Part shown: piece by piece, positions 12,701 to 23,700 of the stretch
Layout of the letters: every line of letters begins with the position of its first letter
Position numbering within the stretch: the stretch's first letter is position 1
From: Conoideocrella luteorostrata
Lineage: Eukaryota > Ascomycota > Sordariomycetes > Hypocreales > Clavicipitaceae
Length of the DNA: 64,000 nucleotides
Assembly (NCBI GenBank): GCA_032433595.1
Contig: JASWJB010000019.1
Span: forward strand, 124,001 to 188,000
Direction of reading: 5' to 3'
The notes under the pieces: generated by a model
The model's database searches: none
Told to the model about the DNA's origin: nothing
Seen by the model: the letters and a program-made list of their open reading frames with translations, nothing else
Made by a program: the position numbers and the translations under genes

Positions 12701-14018
12701 TCCATCCACCAACGCCTCTGAAAGCGTCCCCAAGCCTCCAGATGCTATCAGGAGCGGCGGATCTCGAACCAAAATCTCAGCGAGAGTTTCAATACAAATG
12801 GGACGTAATCGGTCGATGCTTTGGTCCGCAATTTGTAGCCCTGGACGCCTATCCTCTCCTTGCTCTGCCACAGCAACAATAGTTCGCACAATGGCTCTCG
12901 AGATTTCTTTTATACCGTCTTTCACGTCTAGAAATGAGCGCACAAATTTGAGCGCCTGCTCTCTTTCCACGTCAGCTTTGCGGTAGTTGTTCAGAGATCT
13001 ATATGCTCTTGTCAGCAAGCTAGCAGCACTCCCGTTTAAATGTCTGTCCAACAGTAGATGTTGAGACATCTTACCTGATGACCAAAAAGTCCGTGTTAAA
13101 ACTGCGAATCCTCTTGATTGATAGAGCATCTGAAATGGCATATCTAGCCACGCGGTATCCAGCAGCCACAACCTCACGACTTTCACTGAGAAGCATCATT
13201 TGCATTCGAAGTCCAAATATTGCCCATACCAAGTCGTATTTGAGTGCCGGGTGGCGTTTAAAAAGATCAACCAGTTGATTCGCTCGGCTCACATAGTATT
13301 CTGGCGTCATTCCCTCCACTTCAAGTGCCTGAAGCAGTTCGGCAAGCGCAAAGGTTGGGCTCTCCGCAGACTCGTCTATGTCTGACCCAGCGGCGGACAT
13401 TGAAATACTTGGAGGGGATCGGAGGCCATTTGTCTGGAATACCGTCTCTTGCGTTCGGTTCCTAGTCGGCGTGATCGGTGGAGCGGCGGCTCTCGTTCGC
13501 TGGGTGTCCGAGATTTTCTGCCGTAGTTCTTTGATCCTTGAATTACTGGCACTCAACTCAGCCTCCACCCGCTGCCGCTGTTCCTTGGTCTGCCTCGCCT
13601 TCTTGATGTTAAGCGCCTCAAGCATGTTTTCACTGCCTTCCTTGATCTTTATTTCTCGATTCAGCTTATCTCTTAGGGTGGATAGCTCTTGGTGCATGGC
13701 GGTTTCCGCACTATCTTCGTCTACCTTGTCCATGATGCTTCCCGTATATATTGATCCCACGTCAATTCTGCTGCCTGCCCGGCTTGAAATCATCTGGCTG
13801 CGAAGCTCGGAGCTGAAACTTCCGGGGCCTACAGTAGGGTTCAGACTGCTGCCCCGGGGAGCAAAGGAGACAGCGGAAGCGGCAGCATTCCGAACTGAAG
13901 TGCCGCTCAGAAGTTGAAGTCCGTTTCCATCGCGATCCAAGCTGGCCCGGCTGGCCTGGGTGGAATTCTGACTGTATGGATGTTGGACATTGTGCTGTGA
14001 CGGTGGCTGAGTTGGCAT
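9710..14018 (-). CDS. AVO3: Rictor/Avo3/Ste20-type TORC2 scaffold subunit (pianissimo family)
   Basis: A large armadillo-like scaffold of TOR complex 2, needed for phosphorylation of AGC kinases and for actin and cell-polarity control. The exons are 13075-14018, 11495-12998 and 9710-11419 (introns 76 and 75 bp), giving 1385 aa, close to S. pombe Ste20 and yeast Tsc11. The N-terminus is Gln/Ser-rich and disordered. A strongly charged coiled coil (about residues 105-180, ELSTLRDKLNREIKIKEG...) matches the HR1/REM-1 repeat of fungal homologues. The Rictor N-terminal helical region follows. The middle and C-terminal part (TLCGGYFPMLGVLSSDPKG, LERWRMFNMMYHI, VRGTAFFVLGLISRSTHG) is typical of the Rictor M and V domains. 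The tail is very acidic and Ser-rich, likely phosphorylated. The start is the first in-frame ATG (MPTQPPSQ). No enzymatic motif is expected. Confidence 0.93.
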
Positions 14019-15000
14019 TGTTAAGCGGGCTCGACGAGAGGTCAAGACGACGCCGATGCAAAGGCGAGTAACCTTCCTGCCGACTTGGGCCGCGCCCCGA
14101 ATTTACAATTGTGCATTCGACTTCTTCCGGAATGGAGCCAATATCAATTCACAAATACAAGGAGCGATGATAGCGATGCGGTTGTGCTGAGGTATCTCGT
14201 CGAATATTCTGGCGCATCGAGTAGAGGCGGCGGGAGAGCCTGGCATGGAGGATGACTCAACGTGATGATGATTCCCAGGCGACTTATCGGCCCTAAAGCC
14301 AGCCAAAGAGGTAAATATAGATGTGCGGTGGTGGCTCAGAGCTTGCAAGATCAATTTCGCTCAGTCGTAGGCGGCGGATGAAGAAAGTTGATGGCGATGA
14401 CCGGAAGTTGGAAAGGAGCTGGCACTTGGAGCTGGACTGGTTACACAGCCTCCCAACGTCCACAGCTGTTCGTGCGGCGGCGATCCTGGAAGCCAGAAAT
14501 CACAATCCTATTTGATAGCACCGTGAGCGGTTCTCGTGGCAGTTTGCTGAGTTCGAAGAATGGCGGCGGCAGGTATGTCGACTGTTCAGTATCATATCCA
14601 CGATACAGGCCAGCCCGTCTGGAAGCAAGTGGAGCCGCACGACCTCAGTAGGCATCAATCCCGGCAGGTTCCGTGGAGACTACCAAACCTCCCAGCCACC
14701 AGACCATTGGACACGTATAGACTTCCAACAATGTGGCTATTTCTGTAGTAGTCTTTTCTACGGGTTACTTAGTAATATCTGCCTCTGTGCAACTTGCTGG
14801 CCTTCTGACGTCTTGGTACTCTGTAAGCCCCAGTTGAAATATTAGACCCCATACTTTCGTCTGCCGTCCTACACGGATGAACACGAGTAGAAAGCTGAGA
14901 AAAGCACAGTGCCTTCTCTGGCGTCCGGGTCTTCCTCACTACAAATTGCACGTGGCTGTAAGTCAGCGCTGGAGTTCTGAGTTTGCCATAGCTTTTCTTG

Positions 15001-15016
15001 TACGGAGTACTCCGTA
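15001..15016. repeat. Perfect copy of dispersed palindrome TACGGAGTACTCCGTA
   Basis: A 16-bp perfect inverted repeat in intergenic DNA, identical in core to the copies at 39130 and 61916. Confidence 0.9.
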
Positions 15017-15783
15017 TCGCTATCACAATTGGTGGCTCAAACTATCAATAAACCTGGTTTTCATGCCACCCCAAAGGTTGGGCGGTGACGTTACAAGCGC
15101 AATTCGCTTAGATTTGACATTGTGCAGCGGATTGACAGCATTCTACTGCCGCCACAGTAGACGCTTGAGCGAAGCACAGGATCAAGCATATGTACTCGAG
15201 AAGTTGATGCTTGTAATTTTTAAACCTTCAAATCGGCAATTCTTTGGAGCAGTTTCCATGGTTGTCAATTCCTCGTACTCGAGTGATACAGCGCGTCAAG
15301 CTGTAAACGTAATCACACATTTGAACCCCATTCAAACTCTATACCTGGCGGTGTTGCTCATGTCAGGTCTAGCGATATAAGGATACCCCTTTATTTGGAG
15401 GCTTACAGCAGATCCAATGTTCCTGATTTGCAGCTGGGGATAATACTGGAATGGCATGAAAGAAAGTCGGAGAAGCCACGCTCTTCCTTAGCAATTGGAA
15501 TAATCATTAAGGGACAGAAATATGCCTCACAACTGGATTTAACAACAGAATTCTATTTGCTATGTATTCTGAATAGGTAAGGGAGGGAAGTAGTATGCCA
15601 CCATCGCGACCCTGGATCGAGCTGAGTTTGCTGCGACAGAACCAAATGGTCCGGCGGGTAACTAACTAACTAACTATTTGGCGGCTGGGTTGCGGCGAAT
15701 GCCTAACTGATGGCCCACCCCACAGCTGTCGCTGATGGCCGAACTGGGATGTGGAGCCGCGTTGGTTGTCGAACCACATACTA

Positions 15784-15810
15784 CTACTCCGTACTCCGTA
15801 CGGAGTAGTA
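15784..15810. repeat. Compound copy of the dispersed palindrome
   Basis: The direct repeat TACTCCGTACTCCGTA is followed by CGGAGTAGTA. The 16 bp at 15792-15807 form a perfect palindrome in the opposite arm order (ACTCC...GGAGT). Confidence 0.9.
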
Positions 15811-17043
15811 AAGCTGTCATTCCAGAGCTTGGCGTCCTGAGTTCGTCGTACGTCAGCCCATGCTTCTTGGAATATGGAGTCTTGTCAGATAAATGCTTGC
15901 CAATTATTTTATTGCGACGGCTGTTAGGTTCGGTGCATCGCGCCTTCAGGTCATTTGCTATGAGCTTCGAGGTTACATAATGCCATGCTGGGAACGGAAC
16001 GAGACTAACTCCCAGGGTCGGGACTTGCACCATTTGCACCCTTCGGGTTTCGTCAATGAAACCGTGACTACTCTGTAGAGCAACGAAAATAAATGGCTTG
16101 ATACTTTGTGTACCGACCTTCGGCTCCTGGGACTGTTTCTACTCAATAGGTCATTAGGTGAATCAAATTCCGAAGAATTCTATCATTAATTGCGTGTCAA
16201 CCTTCCTGAGCTGCTTAGCGTGTTCGCGCAGTACAAGCAGCCGTGCAAAAACTTAATGCCTCATGTGTAAAGGCACTCTCGTCTCACGCGTGTGCGTTTT
16301 ACAAGTAACTAGCGATTCACGTTAAAAATGTTAATTGGAGCAAATGATGCGCCCCTGGACCGGAGGGACAGCCAGTAAGACAACGTCTGCTCCTTATCTC
16401 CATCGCAGTTCCGGTCTCCCGTAACTGGGTTTCGGCGGGCTCCGGCGCCCATTCCCCACTAGTCTAGTCAAGCCGATTTTGGCTCTTTTCCCTGTTGCTC
16501 ACTTGACCTATTCCCTCACCAAAATCGCTGTGGTCAGCTCCTGAGTTAGCTGTGCTCTAAGGAACTCGATGGGCTCGCCGTTGGAGCCAGCGTATGGTTA
16601 GTAGTTGACTGAAGCTTGAGGGACCCCAGTCCTGGTACATTTCGGACAACGGCATGATACGCTTCCCCAATTAGACCCCTACCTAAGGCAGTAGTAACTA
16701 GTAAGCCACTTCCTTAGGGGAATGTCATATAAGACACCTCGCGACCACATCGGTGGCCAGGCACGTAGCCTTCCCAGCTTTCTTAAACCTGTCACCAGTT
16801 GCTAGACGCGTCGCTATATCTGGTATCAGTCCCGAAGTAACTACCAATCACCCATGTGAGAAGAAATCTAGTGGTTTTTTTTACGTGCGTGTGTGCGCGT
16901 GCTCCTCATAGATTGCGCCTCGCTCTTGTTGCCCCGCCACGTTTGCAGAGCGCTCGCTATCAAGTCCGGAACCCCCCCCCCCCTTCACCGACGACATTGT
17001 AATGGGACAAGAAATTCCACTTCCTGTCAGAAAAGGGCCCAAC

Positions 17044-18017
17044 ATGCCCTACGTTTCCGCCGCCCGCTATGGAAAGGACAATGTCCGCGTTCTCAAAGTC
17101 AATCGCGACCAGGCTACTGGCGTTCAGACTGTTACGGAGATGACCGTTTGCTGTCTTCTAGAAGGCGACATTGATACCTCGTACACTGAGGCTGACAACA
17201 GCGTCGTCGTCGCTACCGATTCCATCAAGAATACCACCTTCATCATTGCCAAGCAATATCCTGTCAACCCGCCAGAGCTATATGCCTCCATTTTGGGCAA
17301 CCATTTCATTCAAAAGTACGGCCATATTCACGTTGCCAACGTCAAGGTCGTCACTCATCGGTGGCTCCGTATGGATGTGGATGGAAAGCCTCACCCTCAC
17401 AGCTTCGTCAAGGATGCTGGCGAGACTCGGAACGTTGAAGTCCGCGTAAGTCGCAATGATGGCATTCAAATCACCAGCTCCATTGAGGGTCTTTCTGTTC
17501 TCAAGACAACTGGTTCCGCATTCCACGGGTTTGTTCGGGATGAGTACACCACACTGCCTGAGACTTGGGATCGCATTCTGGCCACTGATGTGGATGCGAG
17601 TTGGAAGTGGAGCAAGTTTGCCGACGTCAAGGCTGTCGAGGTAAGCTCGGCCAAGTTTGACAAGGCCTGGGACGCTGCCAGAAACATTACACTCAAACTC
17701 TTTGCAGAGGACAATAGCGCTAGCGTCCAGAACACTATGTACAAGATGAGTGAACAAATACTTGATTCTGTTCCTGAGACCGAGAGCGTTGCTTATTCGC
17801 TACCTAACAAGCACAACTTTGATCTTGGTGAGTCCACGGTCTCTCGTCGCTCGTCGCTCGTCGCTCGGCCTTTTCGCTCCATTTGAACCACCTTACTAAC
17901 ATTCATGAAGATTTGAGTTGGCACAATGGTCTGCAGAATACTGGCAAGGATGCCGAGGTTTATGCTCCCCAGACTACGCCGAATGGTCTAATCAAGTGCG
18001 AGGTGTCTCGATCTTGA
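17044..18017 (+). CDS. uaZ: Uricase (urate oxidase), lacking the usual C-terminal peroxisomal signal
   Basis: Oxidises urate to 5-hydroxyisourate in purine catabolism, normally inside peroxisomes. The exons are 17044-17827 and 17911-18017, giving 296 aa. Family hallmarks are SAARYGKDNVRVLKV, LLEGDIDTSYTEADNS, VVATDSIKNT, KYGHIHVANV, HRWLRMDVDGKPHPHSF, FVRDEYTTLPETWDRI, DVDASWKW, AEDNSASVQNTMYKM, SLPNKHNFDLD (across the intron) and LIKC. The start is the ATG that aligns with the family N-terminus (MPYVSAARYG); an in-frame ATG at 17002 would add 14 residues. The protein ends ...LIKCEVSRS, about six residues short of the S-K-L/A-K-L ending common in fungal uricases. The codons just after the TGA read A-K-L but continue for 21 residues to the next stop. 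The intron carries a CTCGTCG triplicate. Confidence 0.95.
17843..17863 (+). repeat. CTCGTCG tandem heptamer (3 copies) in uricase intron
   Basis: Three exact heptamers near the 5' end of the 83-bp uricase intron. They may be length-variable and have no obvious role. Confidence 0.85.
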
Positions 18018-18492
18018 GCCAAGCTGTTGCCTGGAAAGCGATGCAATATGCGTAAACAACTAGAGAAGAAGTTGGAAGTTTGATCAGCTTAATGCCGCGC
18101 TTCACAATATTATGATTCCTATGATTGCATTACCACCGCCGTAGACATTTGTGCATCATTGCAGCAAATTGTGACTTCTAAAGATTCGTTCTCAATTCAT
18201 TAGAATTGCTCGTAGTCTTAATTACAGGCATTTTGACATCGTGGCTCGCTCATTTTTATTTTATTGCAGCCTATTATATCAACCCCAAATTGCGCTAATA
18301 TTTGCGATAAAGTTGTTGGAAATGATATTTTTAAAAGTCGAATGCAGTATATACGAGATCTGCTCCAGGAAGTAATTTGTTTCCTGTCGCCAATGGCAAT
18401 TACTGTAAAATGGCTACCATATTGTACATATAATACATTAACTTGGTTGGCTTAATTCGCTTAGCATGCTATGCCGGGCATTATGTACATGC
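18018..18492. other. Intergenic region between convergent uricase and uL13m genes
   Basis: AT-rich 3' flanks of two convergent genes (475 bp). Its first 66 bp continue the uricase frame beyond the TGA. No gene is seen. Confidence 0.6.
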
Positions 18493-19124
18493 TCATAACC
18501 TCTTCTTGTCGGTTTCCCTGATCTGTTCCACAGCCTTTTCCCAACCGTCACTGCCAACCACGACACCACCAAACCGCATCAAGTTCTCTTTGTACGGATG
18601 AGCGTCGCCTTCGAAAGCTTTCAACCGTGCTAGCCGCTTGTCTCGTAGTCTGTTCTTGGGTAGCATACCACTAACAGCTTTTCGCAGTATTTCGCTTCCG
18701 CCGTGCTTCTCCATGAGCGCATCCATTGTCAGCGCCTTTAAGCTTCCCGGTCGCGTAGTATGTCTGTAGTATGTCTTTCGCCACATCTTCTTCCCCGTAG
18801 TGTGCAAAGCAGCGCAGTTTGTTACAACAACATAGTCTCCGCAATCTGATGAAGGATCCCAGATCGGCTTGTGTTTACCCATGAGAAGCACGACAATTCG
18901 AGATGCCAGTCGCCCGAGGGAAGGGGGCGTAATGTTCAGCTGAGTCGTGAGAGTTTGGTGCGGTGTGGACGCTGAAATCTGGTGCCATACTCTTGAGTAG
19001 GCAAGTCGAGTCTACGGAGAAAGAAGAAAATTTGTGACATTAGTTGCAATGTAACGGGTAGGAGAAACAATTTTGAAATAAGTTTTTCTAAAGATGAACC
19101 TACCAGCCCAAGTGTCTGAGACAT
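18493..19124 (-). CDS. MRPL23: Mitochondrial large-subunit ribosomal protein uL13m
   Basis: A structural protein of the mitochondrial 54S ribosomal subunit, homologous to bacterial L13 and yeast Mrpl23. The exons are 19104-19124 (only 7 codons, MSQTLGL) and 18493-19011, with a 92-bp intron using a GTAGGT donor; the product is 179 aa. Typical L13 sequence runs TRLAYSRVWHQI, SLGRLASRIVVLLMGKHKPIWDPSSDCGDYVVVTN, the conserved W-R-K-T-Y-Y-R-H-T region, and MLPKNRLRDKRLARLKAFEGDAHPY. The start is fixed by joining the short exon to the GLxRLAYSRVWH block. It is divergent from the copper chaperone gene, with a 450-bp shared upstream region that contains a copy of the dispersed palindrome. Confidence 0.95.
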
Positions 19125-19574
19125 AATGAAAGGCGCAGAGATATAACGCCTTTGTTGAGTGAAGTCGTTGGAGACTATTGTGAGTGGAAATCTGTATACT
19201 GCTGACGATAATTGTTGTCTGGGAGTTTGGCAACTCGGAGGGGCTGACTCAGCAGTTAAATGAGGTCACCTGATAGTTACCCCGATTACGCCGAATAGTA
19301 GCTTTAGCTAGGCCTCGGGCGGGATTGTCGAGCGCTATGTAATGGAGTCTTGTGGATTTCAAAGCAAGTACTCCGTAGGGAGTACGGAGTAAAATATCTC
19401 TAACAGGCACGACGTCTAGAGCCATATGCACCACTTCTCCGGACTTATTGGGAGGATACTCTTTTTACCGTTATCGTTCTTCGAATATATTAATTGCTTC
19501 TGGTTCGTGCTCCCAGTATACTTTGGCAATGTTAAAGCACAATGCGGACTGACAAATAGTTACTGGCAGCCACA
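19125..19574. promoter_or_regulatory. Bidirectional promoter region of MRPL23 and CCS1
   Basis: The only sequence between the two divergent start codons (450 bp). It contains a compound palindrome copy at 19368-19391. No TATA box or known factor site was assigned, so the promoter role is inferred from gene orientation alone. Confidence 0.55.
19368..19391. repeat. Compound copy of dispersed palindrome in a shared promoter
   Basis: GTACTCCGTA followed by GGGAGTACGGAGTAA: both arms are present but in the outward order, separated by two bases. Confidence 0.85.
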
Positions 19575-20700
19575 ATGACTGTTAAACTTTCTTTTCAAGT
19601 ATGACACTCAGTTCGCTTAGCAGTTCAACAGCACTCGGAACAAAAATACGCAAATTTTCTATACAGCCGCACACTTTCGTCCTATCCCACATGTTTCCTT
19701 TCTTTGTCAATTTTTGGTTTCTTTTTTCTCGATCGCTCAATTCTCATGTACATTTATGCAACACTAGACACTGATGAAACATGTGGCGCGATAGACCGTT
19801 TTCGCCGTACCACTGTCTTGTAACGGCTGTGTCAAGGCTGTTTCAGACTCGCTATACCAGCTTGGAGGAATTACCAAGGTTGAAGGAGACTTGGAGGATC
19901 AGTTAATATCCGTAGAGGGTTGTGGTGAGTTTGAAATTGCTTGCACAGCCACCTTGTGCTCATCCTAGCTAAAGAGTAACGCGTTGGCGCTTAGCCGCAC
20001 CATCGGCCATTGTTGAAGCCATCCAAGCTACAGGGAGGGATGCGATCCTTCGCGGATCTGGCACATCTGACAGTACGTACCTTAAGGGGCCTTGGAGAAT
20101 CTCTGACTCGGAGCGCGCTCGTGCCAAGCAGCCATGTCCACTTCATCTGAACCCCTTTGCGACCGCTAACATGGGACCGAAACAGGTGCCGCCGTGAGCA
20201 TTCTCGAAACGTTTGTGGATAAGATGCAAAGGAATGAAGACGATGGAGACCGTGAAGTTAGAGGACTGGCAAGAATCGTCCAGGTAAATCAAGGAATGAG
20301 CCTCGTAGATTTGACCGTCCGTGGCGTTGCTCCAGGGAAGTATCGTGCAAGTATACGCGAGTACGGAGACCTCAGCAACGGGGCTACATCTACTGGTCCC
20401 GTCTGGTCCGGAGGGGAGACAGACAGTAAAGGTTTCTTGGAGACCGTTGAGGTTGGTCAGGACGGACGAGGCGGTACCTTTATTGACCATCCTTTCCAAA
20501 TCTGGGAACTAATTGGTCGTGCTATGGTTCTCACCAAACAAGACGAGGGAGCCGGATCTCTCATAAATGACGAAAACACAGTAGTTGGGGTTATTGCTCG
20601 AAGTGCGGGCGTCTGGGATAACGATAAGACAGTTTGCTCTTGCACTGGAAAGACGTTGTGGGAAGAACGTAAGGACGAAGTCCGCAAAGGCATGTTGTAA
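19575..20700 (+). CDS. CCS1: Copper chaperone for superoxide dismutase (Ccs1/Lys7)
   Basis: Delivers Cu(I) to Cu/Zn-SOD1 and forms its disulfide, in cytosol and mitochondrial intermembrane space. Four exons: 19575-19598 (8 codons, MTVKLSFQ), 19795-19924, 19995-20072 and 20186-20700; the product is 248 aa, against 249 in yeast. The short first exon is supported because joining it gives the expected FQTVFAVPLSCNGCVKAV, while the second exon is preceded by an in-frame stop at its acceptor. Domain I carries the Cu-binding CxxC (CNGC). Domain II is SOD-like (VRGLARIVQVNQ, VDLTVRGVAPGKYRASI, GDLSNGATSTGPVW, ENTVVGVIARSAG). Domain III has the C-x-C motif (VCSCTGKTLWEERKDEV). The first intron is long (196 bp). 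It is divergent from MRPL23. Confidence 0.95.
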
Positions 20701-23700
20701 GCTAATATGCTAGGACAGTTAAGATTTGATGATAAAAGAAACACATCCATAACCCAAGTGCCACATGCTTTATCGTATGGAATGATCACGTTCGGACGCT
20801 GGTTTAAATGAGTAGGAAATATTTTGACTTCGTCATCTTCAGAGGTTCAAGAGAGTGCGAGTCATCAGTCAGAGCGCATCCAATGTACGGCCTGTGGCTC
20901 GACGAATCGTGACTGTACATTGTATAGATGTCTGTTGACACCAAGTCTATTAACACAGGATAGAAAATACATTAGGGCATATGGTATGGCGCAAATAGCA
21001 TTTTGATCGGTCGAGCAACAAAATCATCCCGGAGCGGGAGCGTGACCAGCTGATGATGGCGGTCCTGTGTCGAAGAAAAAGAAAAAAAGGCTCAGCAGTG
21101 CTAGAATAACGGGTAAGCGGAATTGCCAGCCCGGTGTGCCATCATCGATCCTTGTATTGTTATCATCGCAGTTCTCCATTTCCCTACAGTTTGATACAAA
21201 GTTTGCAGTCAATGCAACATCGACAGTTACTCTACCCATCTCTTCAATTTTTATGTTGCCACGATACCCACAGTGGCATCATATATCGAACAATGATATC
21301 CGAGCGCTGTTTCCATTGTTATCGCCGGGTGACAGGTAACAGGGTGGAGATCCTTTCCGATACCGTTTGAGGCATATATCGATGCATTGGTAAAGCCAAA
21401 CGCCGATAAATTCGAAGCACATAGCCTATTGGTCTCTACCACCATTTCAAAAAAGATCTATTCGGAAGGTATATATCCACAAACCGTTGTTCAATAAACA
21501 TACTACGCTTCACATAGCGTAATTTGCCCTTCTCAATCAATCACATTGAGCGACGAAACATTCAACGGTTGATAACCGACATTAGCCTGTTACGTGGCAA
21601 TGCATCCGATAAACGTGTGACCATGCCGTAGACTCAATCGAGACGCCCACTTGTTATTTTGTGACAAGAGTAGCAACCTGCATCAAGCAAGGATCTAGCT
21701 TTATGGAGTAACCTTCCAGCATACTAATACGACAGCACATAATGCAATTGATGTTTGTTATCAAACGCACGTCGACACTGAAACGGAAGAGCTAGCTACG
21801 CATTATTTGGCAGTGGCTGACTAGCTAGTCTATTGGTAGAAAGAAAAATTTGCGAGAAGCTACGGGACGTCACTCTTACAAGCCAACAACCTGAACTAGC
21901 CGAACCTCGCCTGTTCAGCAGTAGTTCTCCGACCCGTCGCAATGGCGAAATTACAATAATATCGCAGACGACCTGCCGAGCTTGGGTGATATTGGACAGT
22001 GCGGTAACTCATATCCACCATGGTGGTTCTGCAAGGTGCTGAGTGATATCGTTGATGAGGAGACAGTCACACCATGTAGGTAGCGCAAAGGATTCGTGGT
22101 TATTTTTGGCCCTTACAGTATGTATGTATTTTTTGATGGTATTAAGGAAATAAGCCTCATCGATTCGACTGTACGGCGTTGGTGGATTCAAGATGCCCCT
22201 CTCGCTTCGTCGTCGGAAATGGTGATGCCATCGCTACCCCGGCGACACGATTAGACAGACTGGGGACTTTGAAGAATTACCCAGAATACTTGAATTTCAA
22301 GTCAGATAAACAGTTATATGAATTGGAAAGTTCTCGACGATCAAATCTTTTTATGAATCAGGCAGACTGTCCTGATTACGATTTCGTCGAGAGTCAAGAG
22401 GAGGGCTGAGTGGTATCGAGTGACGACGGATTATGGGCGCTTAAAGCTCCTTATTACTGGGCGGCGACAACTCCTTATTAGGAAATGGTGTGGTGTAGAT
22501 GGATGTGCCTGTCGTAGCAGTCCAGCACTTTTTGTGTAACCGCTGCAGGTGCTTGGCTTGTTGCTGTTTCTGCATGAGGCGAAGGAGCTAGTTATTACCC
22601 TGGCATTGCAGACTGAGAGGGTGGTAGGTAGTACATATGTAGTATGCAGGGCGTGCATGCGCGAAGCATGATCTCGTTCTATGTATAGAAACACCAACTG
22701 CTTCAGGCGGATGGGATGGCGGCCCAACAGGCTGCACAAGGATGATCATGATTATTCGAGATATTTAGCTCGCATGTTGGAGTGAAGCAAGAGGATTGGC
22801 GGAGATCTACTGTGCAAGCGCCAGCAGGTTGGGAAACAGCTACGCGCCGTGGCGGCCAGCTAAGGCGGTCCTAGTTCTGTTAACCCTGCAGCCAACTGGT
22901 ACCCATGGTCGTGGTGGTAGTACTATGTACTAGTACTTCATGATACAAGTAAGTACGGAGTAACTAGTCTTTTGCCAGGACTTGCCATGCCATGTCCCTT
23001 AGCCGGAAGACCTAGAGTATTGGTTTTTAAGGTATGGGCCAATATGAACTACAATCCTGACACTAGGCCGGACTAGAGGCAGAATATAGCCGTACAGAGT
23101 GCAGAACTGGAAATAAATGGACTATTGGATATGCCTGGAATGAGTCTTTAAATTGCATTGGAAACATCACTGTATGGCTTATTAGTAGCAGTATTGTATG
23201 GTTCGTGCTGATGACAGTACCTAGCGTCTGATGACTTACTCTCCCGCAAGGACAGGGACTCAATTGCCCTGGCTCACATTGACCAGACGGTCCCGGGTTA
23301 TGTCGAGAGGCATGATGAAATTTCCATCTGGTGGATTTTCTGCCATGATGAACACGGGCCACGAATGTTGGATGTAACTACCGAATTGGAAACCTGGATA
23401 TTGTATGCTAGTTACTGGTTGACGACATTTCGGTGAAGCTTTGAGCAGCCTAAGTATGCATCTGCCCAACTGAGACCAACAACAACTAGCCAAATCGAAC
23501 CAAAGTACGAACACACCAGAGGACTAATTTTTTTTTTAAACAAAGTTCGCCATTCAACTTGAACCAGTGACAATTACTAGCCTAAGTAGCCCATATTCAG
23601 GTAGGCATATCGGACATGGCGTGGCTGATAAAAACAAACACAGTGTGTATCATGTGTATGTAGTAGTAATGGTGGCCTAGGACTTGTACACTCATTTCAG

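Larger units (their letters stand above)
14019..17043. other. Intergenic region with palindrome copies, no recognisable gene
   Basis: About 3 kb lies between the divergent Rictor and uricase starts. It holds two full palindrome copies (15001-15016 and 15784-15810) and a short TAAC array (15659-15676). A pyrimidine-rich stretch and a C9-10 run lie just before uricase. Open frames up to about 165 codons show no family signature and partly consist of the palindrome read as protein. Confidence 0.55.

Noticed and set aside
18018..18083. Readthrough extension of uricase as a functional PTS1
   Set aside because: The A-K-L codons are followed by 18 more residues, so simple readthrough does not place the tripeptide at the C-terminus.
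22179..22409. Acidic-tailed 76-codon frame
   Set aside because: Starts with GTG, has no upstream exon or family match, and lies in otherwise featureless DNA.
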